Of a stretch of 64,000 nucleotides of DNA, positions 55,172 through 63,244 are shown piece after piece. The notes below the pieces were generated by a model. It was given only the letters and a program-made list of their open reading frames with translations. It did not search any database and was not told the origin of the DNA. Where the stretch lies: positions 139,322 to 203,321 of the forward strand of contig DXXM01000002.1 in NCBI GenBank assembly GCA_019416285.1, given 5' to 3'. The DNA is from Bacteroidales bacterium. GTDB lineage: Bacteria; Bacteroidota; Bacteroidia; Bacteroidales; Muribaculaceae. The position numbers and the translations under genes are program-made. The number at the start of each line of letters is the position of its first letter. The stretch's first letter is position 1.

Positions 55172-55777
55172 ATGGCAGAATATAGTTTTGTAGATAACAC
55201 CTTTATGGTGCCTTATACCAAGGAGGTCGCAGATTACTGTGACCCCTTTTCTTGTGGAGACGAAGACCTTGATGATTTTTTCAGCCACGATGTGTTTCTC
55301 TACGAGGAAGAATTGCTCGGCAAAACGTATTGTTGGATAAACAGAGAGAATCAGCGTGAAATTGTGGCGATTGCAACTCTTTCCTATGACGGCATAAAGA
55401 CATATACGCTTGACAATCCGTCCCGGAATGCCCTACAACGCAAGATACCACAGCAAAAGCGACACCGTAGTTATCCGGCTGTATTGATTGGTCGTCTTGG
55501 TGTGAACAAGGTATTTCAGGGACATGGATTGAATATAGGAACTCAGCTTATGGATGTCCTCAAATACTGGTTTGTGGATGAGAACAACAAGGCTGCGTGC
55601 CGTTATATGCTTGTCGATGCTTACAACACCGAATCTACTCTGCATTATTATTTGAAAAACGGATTTAAGCCACTCTATAAGACGGAGCAAAGCGAAAAAG
55701 ACGCTTTCGGAATATCAGAGGACGATGTTCTGAGAAGCCGTGTCATGTTCTTCGATTTGAAGATGATTACAGCATAG
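55172..55777 (+). CDS. GNAT acetyltransferase, candidate toxin (TacT/AtaT-like)
   Basis: A 201-residue GNAT. It opens with a block like those of GNAT toxins, PFSCGDEDLDDFFSHD (compare the F-x-C-G-x-x-x-L-D-x-F-L pattern). It has IGRLGVNKVFQGHGLNIGTQLM (acetyl-CoA site about 112-124) and TLHYYLKNGFKPL with a tyrosine at the usual catalytic position near 154. Known relatives acetylate the aminoacyl group of tRNAs and stop translation. It follows its 59-residue partner by 2 bases. A non-toxin acetyltransferase cannot be excluded. Confidence 0.75.
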   Translation: MAEYSFVDNTFMVPYTKEVADYCDPFSCGDEDLDDFFSHDVFLYEEELLGKTYCWINRENQREIVAIATLSYDGIKTYTLDNPSRNALQRKIPQQKRHRSYPAVLIGRLGVNKVFQGHGLNIGTQLMDVLKYWFVDENNKAACRYMLVDAYNTESTLHYYLKNGFKPLYKTEQSEKDAFGISEDDVLRSRVMFFDLKMITA

Positions 55778-55883
55778 AGATTGCATTTTCTGCATTATCC
55801 GCATTTTGTAGTTGTCCAACTAACTTATGGTTTTTTGTGGAAGATAATCAGGCGAGTGTAGCCGGTTTATCGCCGAATTTTCG

Positions 55884-55891
55884 TAATTTTG
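55884..55891 (+). promoter_or_regulatory. -7 box of the LuxR-type regulator
   Basis: TAATTTTG lies 21 bases before the ATG at 55912 and inside a longer in-frame GTG start (55837), which argues for the ATG. Confidence 0.6.
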
Positions 55892-55911
55892 CATACAGAA
55901 AGACTAATGGA

Positions 55912-56667
55912 ATGAAAGCGCCCGACGAATTTTTCATACCCGACAATGAGGTCAGGCTCCCGGAGGAGCTTGATTACAGTCGTGTGGATGAATATATCCG
56001 CTCGGCTGAGGCTTTTTCGCGCTCGTCTTATCAGAGCGTCTATATCATCGACTATTTCAGGCAGAACTTCCTGTATGTGTCGCCCAATCCGATGTTTCTG
56101 TGCGGACTGTCGCCGGAACAGATGAAGGAACTGGGCTATCGTTTCTATCTCGGCTATGTGCCGGAAGATGAGCAGCCGATGCTTCTGACGCTCAACAAAG
56201 CCGGATTCGCTTTCTACAACGATATCCCGGTCGATGAGCGTAAGGACTGGTATATCTCCTATGACTTCCACATTCTCAACGAGGGAAAGAAAATCCTTGT
56301 CAACCACAAGCTGACGCCGCTTGCCCTCACCTCCGACGGCAGGATATGGCTTGCTCTGTGTGTCGTGTCGGCGGCCACACATACCGATGCCGGACATATT
56401 GAGATGCACCATGTTGGCACATCGGAGTTCTTTGAATACAATATCAGTTCCCGTCGCTGGAACAGACATCAGATGCCCACGCTATCTGACGGAGAGAAGT
56501 CGGTGCTGACTTTATCCATTCAGGGCTATACCATGTCGGAGATCGCCGACAAAATATGCCTCTCGCCCGACACTATCAAGAAATACCGTAAGCGCATATT
56601 TGAGAAACTTGAGGTGAGCAACATTTCGGAGGCGATAGTGGCGGCGACCAACAACAAGCTACTCTAA
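55912..56667 (+). CDS. LuxR-type (GerE) transcription regulator with N-terminal PAS-like sensor
   Basis: A 251-residue regulator beginning MKAPDEFFIPDNE at ATG 55912. The N-terminal ~170 residues resemble a PAS-type sensor (VYIIDYFRQNFLYVSPNPMF). The C-terminal GerE helix-turn-helix is clear: LSDGEKSVLTLSIQGYTMSE, then IADKICLSPDTIKKYRKRIF. The promoter at 55884 fixes the start. It ends 9 bases inside the convergent gene at 56659. Its GC content resembles host genes. It is a candidate to act on the nearby divergent operator. Confidence 0.85.
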   Translation: MKAPDEFFIPDNEVRLPEELDYSRVDEYIRSAEAFSRSSYQSVYIIDYFRQNFLYVSPNPMFLCGLSPEQMKELGYRFYLGYVPEDEQPMLLTLNKAGFAFYNDIPVDERKDWYISYDFHILNEGKKILVNHKLTPLALTSDGRIWLALCVVSAATHTDAGHIEMHHVGTSEFFEYNISSRRWNRHQMPTLSDGEKSVLTLSIQGYTMSEIADKICLSPDTIKKYRKRIFEKLEVSNISEAIVAATNNKLL

Positions 56668-57192
56668 ATTCTTGCAGAGATAGAATCTCGGAAAATGCTT
56701 CACCTCGCGGCCGACGGCGATGTTGGCGGCTATCCGTGCGCAGATATGCGCCGCTGTCCGTTGTGCCGCCTCGCTCGTCTTACTCTTTCTCATCGCCAGC
56801 AGAGCGGACTGTAACCAGTCGCAACCCTCCATATTCCAAAAGGCGCAGTACCCGGCCATATACTCGGCAGCCCATAGACGCGCATTTGCCTTGCAGTGCA
56901 ATTCGTTGTCATCGCTCGGCATCACTACTATTGCACCGGCTCCGTCAACAAAATCAAAAGGATATATTATAGGTATGGCGGCATTACCCTTGACATGGGT
57001 ACAGTCTTCGCCCGCATACTCGGCTACCATATCCACGGTTTCAATTCCCGTGTGGACATCGTTCCCCGACACAATATTTATAGACTTGAAACCAGACTTA
57101 TAAAGTTCGGTCTTTACATTGTCGATAAAATCCGATGCACCGATAATCATAATCCGGCAGTCTGCGATAAGGCTTTTTTCCTCGCTTGTCAT
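56659..57192 (-). CDS. Rossmann-like protein (ThiF/E1-like start), function unknown
   Basis: A 177-residue protein beginning MTSEEKSLIADCRIMIIGAS. The segment CRIMIIGASDFIDNVKTELY, then KSGFKSINIV, follows the beta-alpha-beta pattern of E1/ThiF-type Rossmann folds. The glycine pattern is incomplete and no catalytic cysteine motif is apparent. The C-terminal ~80 residues are helical and cysteine-containing. I do not recognise a named family. It has its own promoter at 57212-57219, diverges from the beta-barrel gene, and overlaps the LuxR gene end by 9 bases. Confidence 0.65.
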   Translation of the reverse strand: MTSEEKSLIADCRIMIIGASDFIDNVKTELYKSGFKSINIVSGNDVHTGIETVDMVAEYAGEDCTHVKGNAAIPIIYPFDFVDGAGAIVVMPSDDNELHCKANARLWAAEYMAGYCAFWNMEGCDWLQSALLAMRKSKTSEAAQRTAAHICARIAANIAVGREVKHFPRFYLCKNLE

Positions 57193-57211
57193 ATTTGTTA
57201 GTTTTACTCTG

Positions 57212-57325
57212 CAAAATTAAGGCTATCCCAATCGCTATGCCATACCCAAAAGGGTACGTTTTCACTCCGAGGTGTAATCGTACCCTTTTGGGTATGGCAA
57301 GGAAATTTCAGCGGTTGTAACTTTG
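57212..57325. promoter_or_regulatory. Symmetric divergent promoter-operator with perfect 21-bp inverted repeat
   Basis: The -7 boxes are TAATTTTG on minus (57219-57212) and TAACTTTG on plus (57318-57325). Between them is an exact 21-bp inverted repeat (57238-57258 with 57279-57299). Each arm contains its own dyad TACCC-N4-GGGTA (57243-57256 and 57281-57294). Each dyad centre lies about 30 bases from its own -7 box, placing it over the -33 region. No proper -33 TTTG is found at normal spacing, so activation by a bound regulator is plausible. Confidence 0.8.
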
Positions 57326-57352
57326 CATCAGAAAAGTTAAAACAAGACGAAT

Positions 57353-59659
57353 ATGAAAACAATACTCTCTTTGATTCTTGCTGTGATAGCCACAGCAACA
57401 GCAATGGCTCAGAGCATAACCGGCAAAGTCGTGGATGAAAATAATTCTCCACTTGATTTTGTTAATGTGGTTCTCCTGAAAGCCGACTCTACCTACATAG
57501 CAGGTACGGTAACTGACGAATATGGAGTTTTCCTGTTAAAGGAGTATCCGGATAATCCCAAATTCGTAAAAATATCGTCTATCGGCTATGCCGATCAGAC
57601 AATGAACATCCCGCCATCAGGGAATATGGGTATAATTACCCTTAATCCGGAGTGCGTCATGCTCGGAGAGGTAGTTGTAAAATCCAACCGCCCTGTTACC
57701 GCTATCAAAGGTGATGCTCTTGTCACCAATGTGGCTGGATCGCAACTTGAACACGCTGGTACCGCCAATGACGTGCTTACACAAGTGCCTATGGTACTTG
57801 GTCGTGATGGTAATTTCGAGGTATTCGGCAAAGGTTCTCCGGCTATTTATATAAATGGCCGGGAGGTACAAGATCTCACCCAACTTTCGCAGTTAAATTC
57901 AGCCGACATCAAGAATGTTGAAGTTATAACCAATCCCGGAGCCAAATACGATGCCTCGGTCAAATCGGTAATTCGTATCCGGACAAAACGCCCTCATGGA
58001 GATGGCTTTAGTGGAACGCTCCGCGCTCAAGGCGTTATGCAAAAGTATTTCCGTACTGTCGATCAGGCTAATTTCAAATTTAGAACCGGCGGATTGGAAT
58101 TGTTCGGTAATTTCGGATATATAGGCGGCAAATTCCAGAGCAGCAATAAGGTTGATATGTTGACTCAATCCACAACCGTGTGGAATCAATTTCTCACACA
58201 AGACGGCTCCATGAAAACAAATGAGTTTTTCGGAAAGACTGGTTTCTCGTATATGTTTAACGAAAATCATTCAATAGGAGCATATTATTCCAATGGATTC
58301 ACAAAACAAAAATCGGAACATACAGGAATAAGTCGTGTGTTGGCTGACGGACAGCCATACGACAATCTCTCAATGTATGGTCGCAGTAATAACAATACTC
58401 TTCCAAAACATCACGCTAATCTATACTACACTGGCGAAATCGGAAAATTAGGCATTGACTTCAACATGGATTACATGTGGCGAAAAAATCGCAATTCCAT
58501 GTTTAACGATGAAACAAGCGACACGCAGGACAATTCGCTTGTAAATTCTATCGGAGTAAGCAGAAGCCGCATGTTGGCTGAAAAACTTGTATTCAGCTAT
58601 CCTTTTTGGAAAGGTGGCATTGAGTTTGGAGAGGAATATACGTCATCGCGTTTCTCGTCTGAATACAATACTGATGCCGCTTTGGTCGGCAACGCCGATT
58701 CAAAGGTTGACGAAAACAATATTGCTGGATTTGTGGAAATCGGCCAGACTTTCGGCCAGTTCAATATAGGCGTTGGATTGCGATATGAGCATGTAAAATT
58801 TGAATATCTCGAAAACGGACAGAAAAAGGAAGATCAGAGCAGAACCTATAATAATCTGTTTCCCTCGCTCTCACTGTCAACAATGATAAAAAACGTGCAG
58901 CTGTCAATGAGCTATACACATAAGACCCAACGTCCAAGCTATGCAGACCTTGACGGCACAGTGGATTATATCAATCGCTTTACTCTCGAAGGTGGTAATC
59001 CGTTCCTAAAACCGGAAAAAATACATTCTGTTGAGCTTATGGGAGCATGGCGCCAGTTCTTTGGACAGATAACCTACACCTATAAGAAAGACCCGATAAT
59101 GAACACCACCTATCCGTATGCGGATGATGCCGAGATCAAACTTATAACGATGGCAAATTTTCCCAAGATACAGAATCTTCAGGCATTTGTCGGCGCACAG
59201 TTCAAGGTTGGTGTATGGCAGCCGAAAGTAAATGTCGGTATTATGAAACAATGGCTTTCCATAGATTATGCCGATGGTCGTAAGAACCTGAACAATCCCA
59301 TAGGACTCGTTCAATTCCAAAACGCCATACATCTTCCTTATGATATCTGGCTGAACGTGGATATGCAGTGGATGAGCGGCGGTAACAATGACAACACGAA
59401 GCAATCTTCATCATCATACTTCAATGCCAAACTCTATAAAGCATTCTTCAATAATCGGTTTAGTGTAACTTTGGAAGCCAACGACATCTTTAATAAGAGT
59501 AACCGTGATGCCACGTTGTTGAACAAGGATGTAACCATACATAAATTCAATACGACAAATAACCGCACCTTCATGCTGACCTTGCAATACACCTTTAATT
59601 CTTCCCGCGACAGATATAAAGGACAAGGTGCCGGAACAAATGAGATAAACCGATTCTAA
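57353..59659 (+). CDS. Outer-membrane beta-barrel protein (OMP_b-brl_3, TonB-dependent-receptor-like)
   Basis: A 768-residue outer-membrane protein with a signal peptide (about 1-19). A carboxypeptidase-like regulatory domain (SITGKVVDENNSPLDFVNVV) is followed by a plug-like region with QVPMVLGRDGNFEVFGKGSP and EVITNPGAKYDAS. The remainder is a long barrel. The C-terminus ends in aromatic-rich strands. It lacks an obvious TonB box. Codon use is AT-richer than the host genes. It probably forms an operon with the 106-residue secreted protein 14 bases downstream. Confidence 0.88.
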   Translation: MKTILSLILAVIATATAMAQSITGKVVDENNSPLDFVNVVLLKADSTYIAGTVTDEYGVFLLKEYPDNPKFVKISSIGYADQTMNIPPSGNMGIITLNPECVMLGEVVVKSNRPVTAIKGDALVTNVAGSQLEHAGTANDVLTQVPMVLGRDGNFEVFGKGSPAIYINGREVQDLTQLSQLNSADIKNVEVITNPGAKYDASVKSVIRIRTKRPHGDGFSGTLRAQGVMQKYFRTVDQANFKFRTGGLELFGNFGYIGGKFQSSNKVDMLTQSTTVWNQFLTQDGSMKTNEFFGKTGFSYMFNENHSIGAYYSNGFTKQKSEHTGISRVLADGQPYDNLSMYGRSNNNTLPKHHANLYYTGEIGKLGIDFNMDYMWRKNRNSMFNDETSDTQDNSLVNSIGVSRSRMLAEKLVFSYPFWKGGIEFGEEYTSSRFSSEYNTDAALVGNADSKVDENNIAGFVEIGQTFGQFNIGVGLRYEHVKFEYLENGQKKEDQSRTYNNLFPSLSLSTMIKNVQLSMSYTHKTQRPSYADLDGTVDYINRFTLEGGNPFLKPEKIHSVELMGAWRQFFGQITYTYKKDPIMNTTYPYADDAEIKLITMANFPKIQNLQAFVGAQFKVGVWQPKVNVGIMKQWLSIDYADGRKNLNNPIGLVQFQNAIHLPYDIWLNVDMQWMSGGNNDNTKQSSSSYFNAKLYKAFFNNRFSVTLEANDIFNKSNRDATLLNKDVTIHKFNTTNNRTFMLTLQYTFNSSRDRYKGQGAGTNEINRF

Positions 59660-59673
59660 TAAATCCCAATAAC

Positions 59674-59994
59674 ATGAAACCGTTTATAATTTCATTCATT
59701 CTTTCTCTTGTTTGCGGAATAGCATACGCAAAGCCGCACTGTCAGGGATTCAACAACTACGACAACAAAGTCACTATCGTCTTTACTGATGATAAAGCCG
59801 GTAGCCAGTACGAGGTTTCGGATGTAAAACTCGTTACCTACGGGAAAGAATACTCTGCCACTTCTGTAACTACAACCGTCAAAGATGGTACGGCGACGGT
59901 AATACTTGTCTTTCCCCATATAACCCAATTCTCTAATCCGAAAGTATCACTCCGCATAAACGGAAAGAAAACAAAATTCAAAGTTTGCCAATAA
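59674..59994 (+). CDS. Small secreted protein, 106 residues
   Basis: The signal peptide is MKPFIISFILSLVCGIAYA. The mature ~87 residues look like a single beta-sandwich: NKVTIVFTDD, VSDVKLVTYG, TATVILVFPH, VSLRINGKKTKF. Two cysteines (C24 and the near-terminal C105) could form a disulfide. I do not recognise a family. It is 14 bases after the beta-barrel gene and before a bidirectional terminator, so it is probably its periplasmic or surface partner. That role is inference. Confidence 0.7.
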   Translation: MKPFIISFILSLVCGIAYAKPHCQGFNNYDNKVTIVFTDDKAGSQYEVSDVKLVTYGKEYSATSVTTTVKDGTATVILVFPHITQFSNPKVSLRINGKKTKFKVCQ

Positions 59995-60061
59995 AATATT
60001 GATATATAAAAGACTGGATTGAAAAAGCAGTTTAATTCATGCAAGAATACATATAGACAAA

Positions 60062-60099
60062 GACAGACAATCCCGGCAGTGATGTCGGGGTTGTCTGTC
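60062..60099. terminator. Bidirectional terminator hairpin
   Basis: A 17-bp stem (60062-60078 with 60083-60099, two wobble pairs) has a GTGA loop. It lies between the convergent secreted-protein and mobilization genes. Confidence 0.75.
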
Positions 60100-60131
60100 G
60101 TTAGGGATTGTGAACTATTGCTCAGGGGATA

Positions 60132-61166
60132 TTATTCGTAGCCTTCGGGTAGTTCCGGCTTGGCGTCTTCTGGGATATTGGGACTGGCTCTCATATCTTT
60201 GATAGCTTGGATTTCGCCGGGTGTCAACCTTGATTTACGTTGATGCGGCAGCGGCCATCTGTCGATCTCCGTTTCTTTGGAAGGTTTTGTTTCCTCCGGC
60301 TGAGGTTTAGGCGGTTCCGGTTTCCAGTCGTCATGCGGCTGAAAATGATGGAATGGGATTCCCTTTGCCTCATGTTCCATTATGGTTGTCTGCCAACTCT
60401 CGCGCTGCTCGTCAGTGCCATACAGTATCTTCTGCTCCATGCTGTTTATGGAAGCGGTGTCTTTCGGGTTTAACATTGACCGCAAGCCTCGATAGAGCCA
60501 TTCGACACGCATGAGTTCGTTGCGTTCCTCCCGGAGTTCCTTAGCCCACCAACCGAGTAACCACGCGATGTTGAACAGGACAATTATAACGATGACGAGA
60601 TTGCGGTTGACTTTCAGTAGTCCGGCATATTTCTTTTGTATGTCAAATTTGTTATTCGTCTCTTTTAGCGTCTGATGTATGCTCGCTGCATCATCAAGGC
60701 TGATTCCCGGAGCGTTCATAACGCCGTGGCGCATAGCCTTTGCCGTCGAATCGTCAATCTTCGGAGTGAGATCGTCAACAACTTCCCGTGCGGTTTCCTT
60801 CGCCACTTTCTCGGCTATGGACTGAACATCAGGCTTGGGCATTGCGGCAAATGCTGTCTGAATATCGGCCAGCCCCTGCATTACGAGCGCGACAGTGCCG
60901 TTCAGGGTCTGTATCATCCCTGCCAAAGCCCGTATGTCGTTACTCTTTGCGAGGTTGTCAGGCAGACTTACCTCTATCGGCTCCTGCGGCAGTGGCTCCG
61001 CCGGTGGTGGAAACACCGGTTGCTGTGCCGGGATGCTGCCGATGCGGTCGTTGACTTCGGTGAACTTGTCGGTGAGCATTTTTTCAAGACGCGCCAACTG
61101 GCGGCGCAGTATCTCGATGTCGGCGTTCTCACACTGTACGCCTTGAACTTCATCTTTCTTTGCCAT
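60132..61166 (-). CDS. Mobilization-cluster membrane protein with coiled coil
   Basis: A 344-residue protein. An N-terminal coiled coil (about 15-45) is followed by a Pro-rich segment and long helices (about 75-190). One membrane segment lies at about 195-215 (NLVIVIIVLFNIAWLLGWW). The hydrophilic C-terminal tail is rich in Pro, Glu and Lys. It lies 5 bases after the relaxase gene on the same strand. It is likely an accessory protein tying the relaxosome to the membrane, but no specific family is recognised. Confidence 0.65.
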   Translation of the reverse strand: MAKKDEVQGVQCENADIEILRRQLARLEKMLTDKFTEVNDRIGSIPAQQPVFPPPAEPLPQEPIEVSLPDNLAKSNDIRALAGMIQTLNGTVALVMQGLADIQTAFAAMPKPDVQSIAEKVAKETAREVVDDLTPKIDDSTAKAMRHGVMNAPGISLDDAASIHQTLKETNNKFDIQKKYAGLLKVNRNLVIVIIVLFNIAWLLGWWAKELREERNELMRVEWLYRGLRSMLNPKDTASINSMEQKILYGTDEQRESWQTTIMEHEAKGIPFHHFQPHDDWKPEPPKPQPEETKPSKETEIDRWPLPHQRKSRLTPGEIQAIKDMRASPNIPEDAKPELPEGYE

Positions 61167-61171
61167 GACTA

Positions 61172-62185
61172 TTATCTTTTGATTCCACGTTTAGGATTCG
61201 GTTTCTTGGGATGCGCGAGTTCCCATGCAAGGCGTTCTTCCTCCGGGTCGTATGCGGGGCCCGGCTGGAACAATCCGCCTATGAATTGCCCGACGCTCTC
61301 TCCTATGTCCGCCGCCATTCCTGCTGCGGTGGCAGCCGTAGCCTTGACAGCCCGCATTGCCTCATCGGAAATTGACGATGCACCGGACTGCGGGGATTTG
61401 GGCTGCACTGTTGCCTTTTTAGGAGCTGACTGACGGTTGGCTTGTGAGAAATAACGGTCGAGATTCCTGAACTTGAAAGCCTCGCCGACATCAGAGCCTT
61501 TGACTTTATAGTCGCCCATCTGAAAGGATATGCCCTGCATTTCGTTGGTGCCACGGCGGTATTTCGGAATGATGTGGATATTCTTCCGTGCCAACAGAGC
61601 TGCAAAAGTGTTCCAGTTGCGGGCATTGCGCAGAGCCTCGGTAGCGACAATTCTAATCTCGGCTTTCGCCCTTTCAAGACCGTGGAGTTTCTCCATATCG
61701 GGTGTTTCCTGCTTTGGCAGAGCAAGGCGATAACGCTTCGTCAGTGCCTCGCAGACGCGTTTGTTCCGGTATCGGTTGCGCCCCGATTCCATGCGTTTGC
61801 CGTTGTCGCCAACCATGTTGAACACGATATGACAGTGCGGCTTGTCGGTTTCGTAATGGCGGACTATGAGGAACTGCGTCTTGTCAAGACCCATCATCTT
61901 GATGTAGTCAAGGGCGATTTTAAGCATCTTTTCATCGCTCAACTTGGGCTTGTCATCGGCGGCAAAAGACAATGTTATGTGTCCGGCTGGGTTGCCGATT
62001 CTCCGGTTCTGCATTGCCTGAGCCTCGAAGCTCGCCACTATCTGATTGCGCTTTTCGCCCATCAGACCACGGCTGCCGAGTATCTTCCAAGTGTCGGATG
62101 TAAAGATTTTCTTGTCGTGTTTTTCGCGGGTTACATAATCGACTTTTGAGCCGAATGACCCTCCTTTGAGTATTTTTCCTATCAT
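61172..62185 (-). CDS. Relaxase (MobP-type, PF03432-like)
   Basis: A 337-residue DNA-nicking transesterase that starts conjugal transfer at oriT. The N-terminal VDYVTREK holds candidate nucleophile Y17. GHITLSF is followed by the metal-binding triad motif HYETDKPHCHIVFN (H110, H117, H119). It overlaps the upstream mobC gene by 4 bases, so the pair is coupled. The C-terminal ~90 residues carry low-complexity Gln/Ser/Ala sequence. Confidence 0.93.
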   Translation of the reverse strand: MIGKILKGGSFGSKVDYVTREKHDKKIFTSDTWKILGSRGLMGEKRNQIVASFEAQAMQNRRIGNPAGHITLSFAADDKPKLSDEKMLKIALDYIKMMGLDKTQFLIVRHYETDKPHCHIVFNMVGDNGKRMESGRNRYRNKRVCEALTKRYRLALPKQETPDMEKLHGLERAKAEIRIVATEALRNARNWNTFAALLARKNIHIIPKYRRGTNEMQGISFQMGDYKVKGSDVGEAFKFRNLDRYFSQANRQSAPKKATVQPKSPQSGASSISDEAMRAVKATAATAAGMAADIGESVGQFIGGLFQPGPAYDPEEERLAWELAHPKKPNPKRGIKR

Positions 62186-62532
62186 GATTTCATGCGGTTT
62201 GTGAGTTTGAGAACAAAGGCGGCTATGCGGTCAACAAGGTTTTCAGCCTTGTCCGCCGCGCCGTGATAGCCCTCGGCATTGGCTTGATGGGCTATCTGGT
62301 TGAGATTCGGGCCGAGCTTTTTCAGCTCGTGAAGGAGCATCTTTTCCTCGTTGGAGAGTACGCCGGTGACCTCGGCGTTCAACGCTCCCTCCCTAACATA
62401 TTCAGCCCGGCTCAAACCGGCGCGGGATGCCTTGATGTCTATGATGTCGAACTGAGAATCGCTGAAACGTACCGTCACAGTATTGCTCTTCTTCGCCTGT
62501 CCGAGAGGCGGTCTGCCGGTTGATTTCTTCAT
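62182..62532 (-). CDS. mobC: MobC-like relaxosome accessory protein
   Basis: A 116-residue DNA-binding protein with a ribbon-helix-helix N-terminus: NTVTVRFSDSQFDIIDIKAS, then GLSRAEYVREGAL. The C-terminal GPNLNQIAHQANAEGYHG block is conserved in MobC relaxosome proteins. It helps the relaxase melt oriT. It starts about 220 bases from the DUF3408 gene; the gap probably contains oriT. It overlaps the relaxase gene by 4 bases. Confidence 0.9.
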   Translation of the reverse strand: MKKSTGRPPLGQAKKSNTVTVRFSDSQFDIIDIKASRAGLSRAEYVREGALNAEVTGVLSNEEKMLLHELKKLGPNLNQIAHQANAEGYHGAADKAENLVDRIAAFVLKLTNRMKS

Positions 62533-62749
62533 TGGAAAATCGGTGTAGTCGGTGTACTGATTGCACCGGGTTGAGCGACCATCGGGAGGCAGGCAACAAC
62601 CGCCCGGACGGGCTGTTTTGCCCCTTTTGAGAAACTCAAAAGGTATCTTGCCTTACCAATCTAAAAGACGCTACTGGATATCGGGCGAAGCCATCCCTGC
62701 GGGACTTGCCGCCTCACGATTTAGCCGCTGATCCGATGCGGTTTCGATC
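62533..62749. promoter_or_regulatory. Intergenic region likely holding oriT and the mob promoter
   Basis: 217 non-coding bases lie directly upstream of mobC-relaxase, the usual place for oriT. Visible are a perfect 9-bp hairpin with an AAA loop (62623-62631 with 62635-62643) and a short GCCCG/CGGGC hairpin near 62602-62613. The nick site cannot be read. Confidence 0.55.
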
Positions 62750-63244
62750 TCAGAGTTTGCGCCAGATTTCGATGTCCGGGGAGTAGGCTCGCAGATGGTC
62801 GGCGAGGACAGCGTTGATGTAGCTGGCGACGGTGGTGCCACGCTCGCCGAGGATGCGGGCGATGCGTTCAAGCTGCTCCCAGATGTCGTCCTCGATGTTG
62901 ACCGGATGGCGGTTCACCACCTTTGCCGGAGTGAGGAACGTTGCCTTGAACTCGGCAAAATCCGATTTGCGCTGCTGCTTGCCGATGCGCTGTTGCTTCG
63001 GCGGTTCGGTTGTGGCTGTTGCCTCGGTTGCTGTCTGCTCGTTGCCAAACAGATTTTCTTTGGCAACGGCGTTGGCTGTGGTGCAGTTAACAGCGTTGTC
63101 GCTGTTGACTGTGGGATTGGGGTTGGTGGAGTTATCTGAATTCATAATAAAATCGGGATTAAGGGTTGATACTTTGGTTTCGGGTGCATCTGTCAACTTG
63201 GTTGACTTGGATGCGGTGGTTGTGGGTGTTTTTGTGGTTTTCAT
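62750..63244 (-). CDS. DUF3408 family protein
   Basis: A 164-residue protein. The N-terminal ~90 residues are Thr/Asn-rich and disordered. The C-terminal DUF3408-like domain has FKATFLTPAKVVNRHPVNIE and ILGERGTTVASYINAVLADH, resembling a ribbon-helix-helix DNA-binding fold. DUF3408 proteins are frequent on Bacteroidales conjugative transposons near mob genes, where they are thought to regulate transfer. Its ATG overlaps the stop of the upstream gene by 4 bases. Confidence 0.85.
   Translation of the reverse strand: MKTTKTPTTTASKSTKLTDAPETKVSTLNPDFIMNSDNSTNPNPTVNSDNAVNCTTANAVAKENLFGNEQTATEATATTEPPKQQRIGKQQRKSDFAEFKATFLTPAKVVNRHPVNIEDDIWEQLERIARILGERGTTVASYINAVLADHLRAYSPDIEIWRKL

Noticed and set aside
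55837..55911. N-terminal extension of the LuxR regulator from a GTG start
   Set aside because: The -7 box at 55884-55891 lies inside it, so the transcript probably starts downstream.
57238..57299. A rho-independent terminator for the genes at 56659 or 57353
   Set aside because: Both genes are transcribed away from it; it sits upstream of both promoters.
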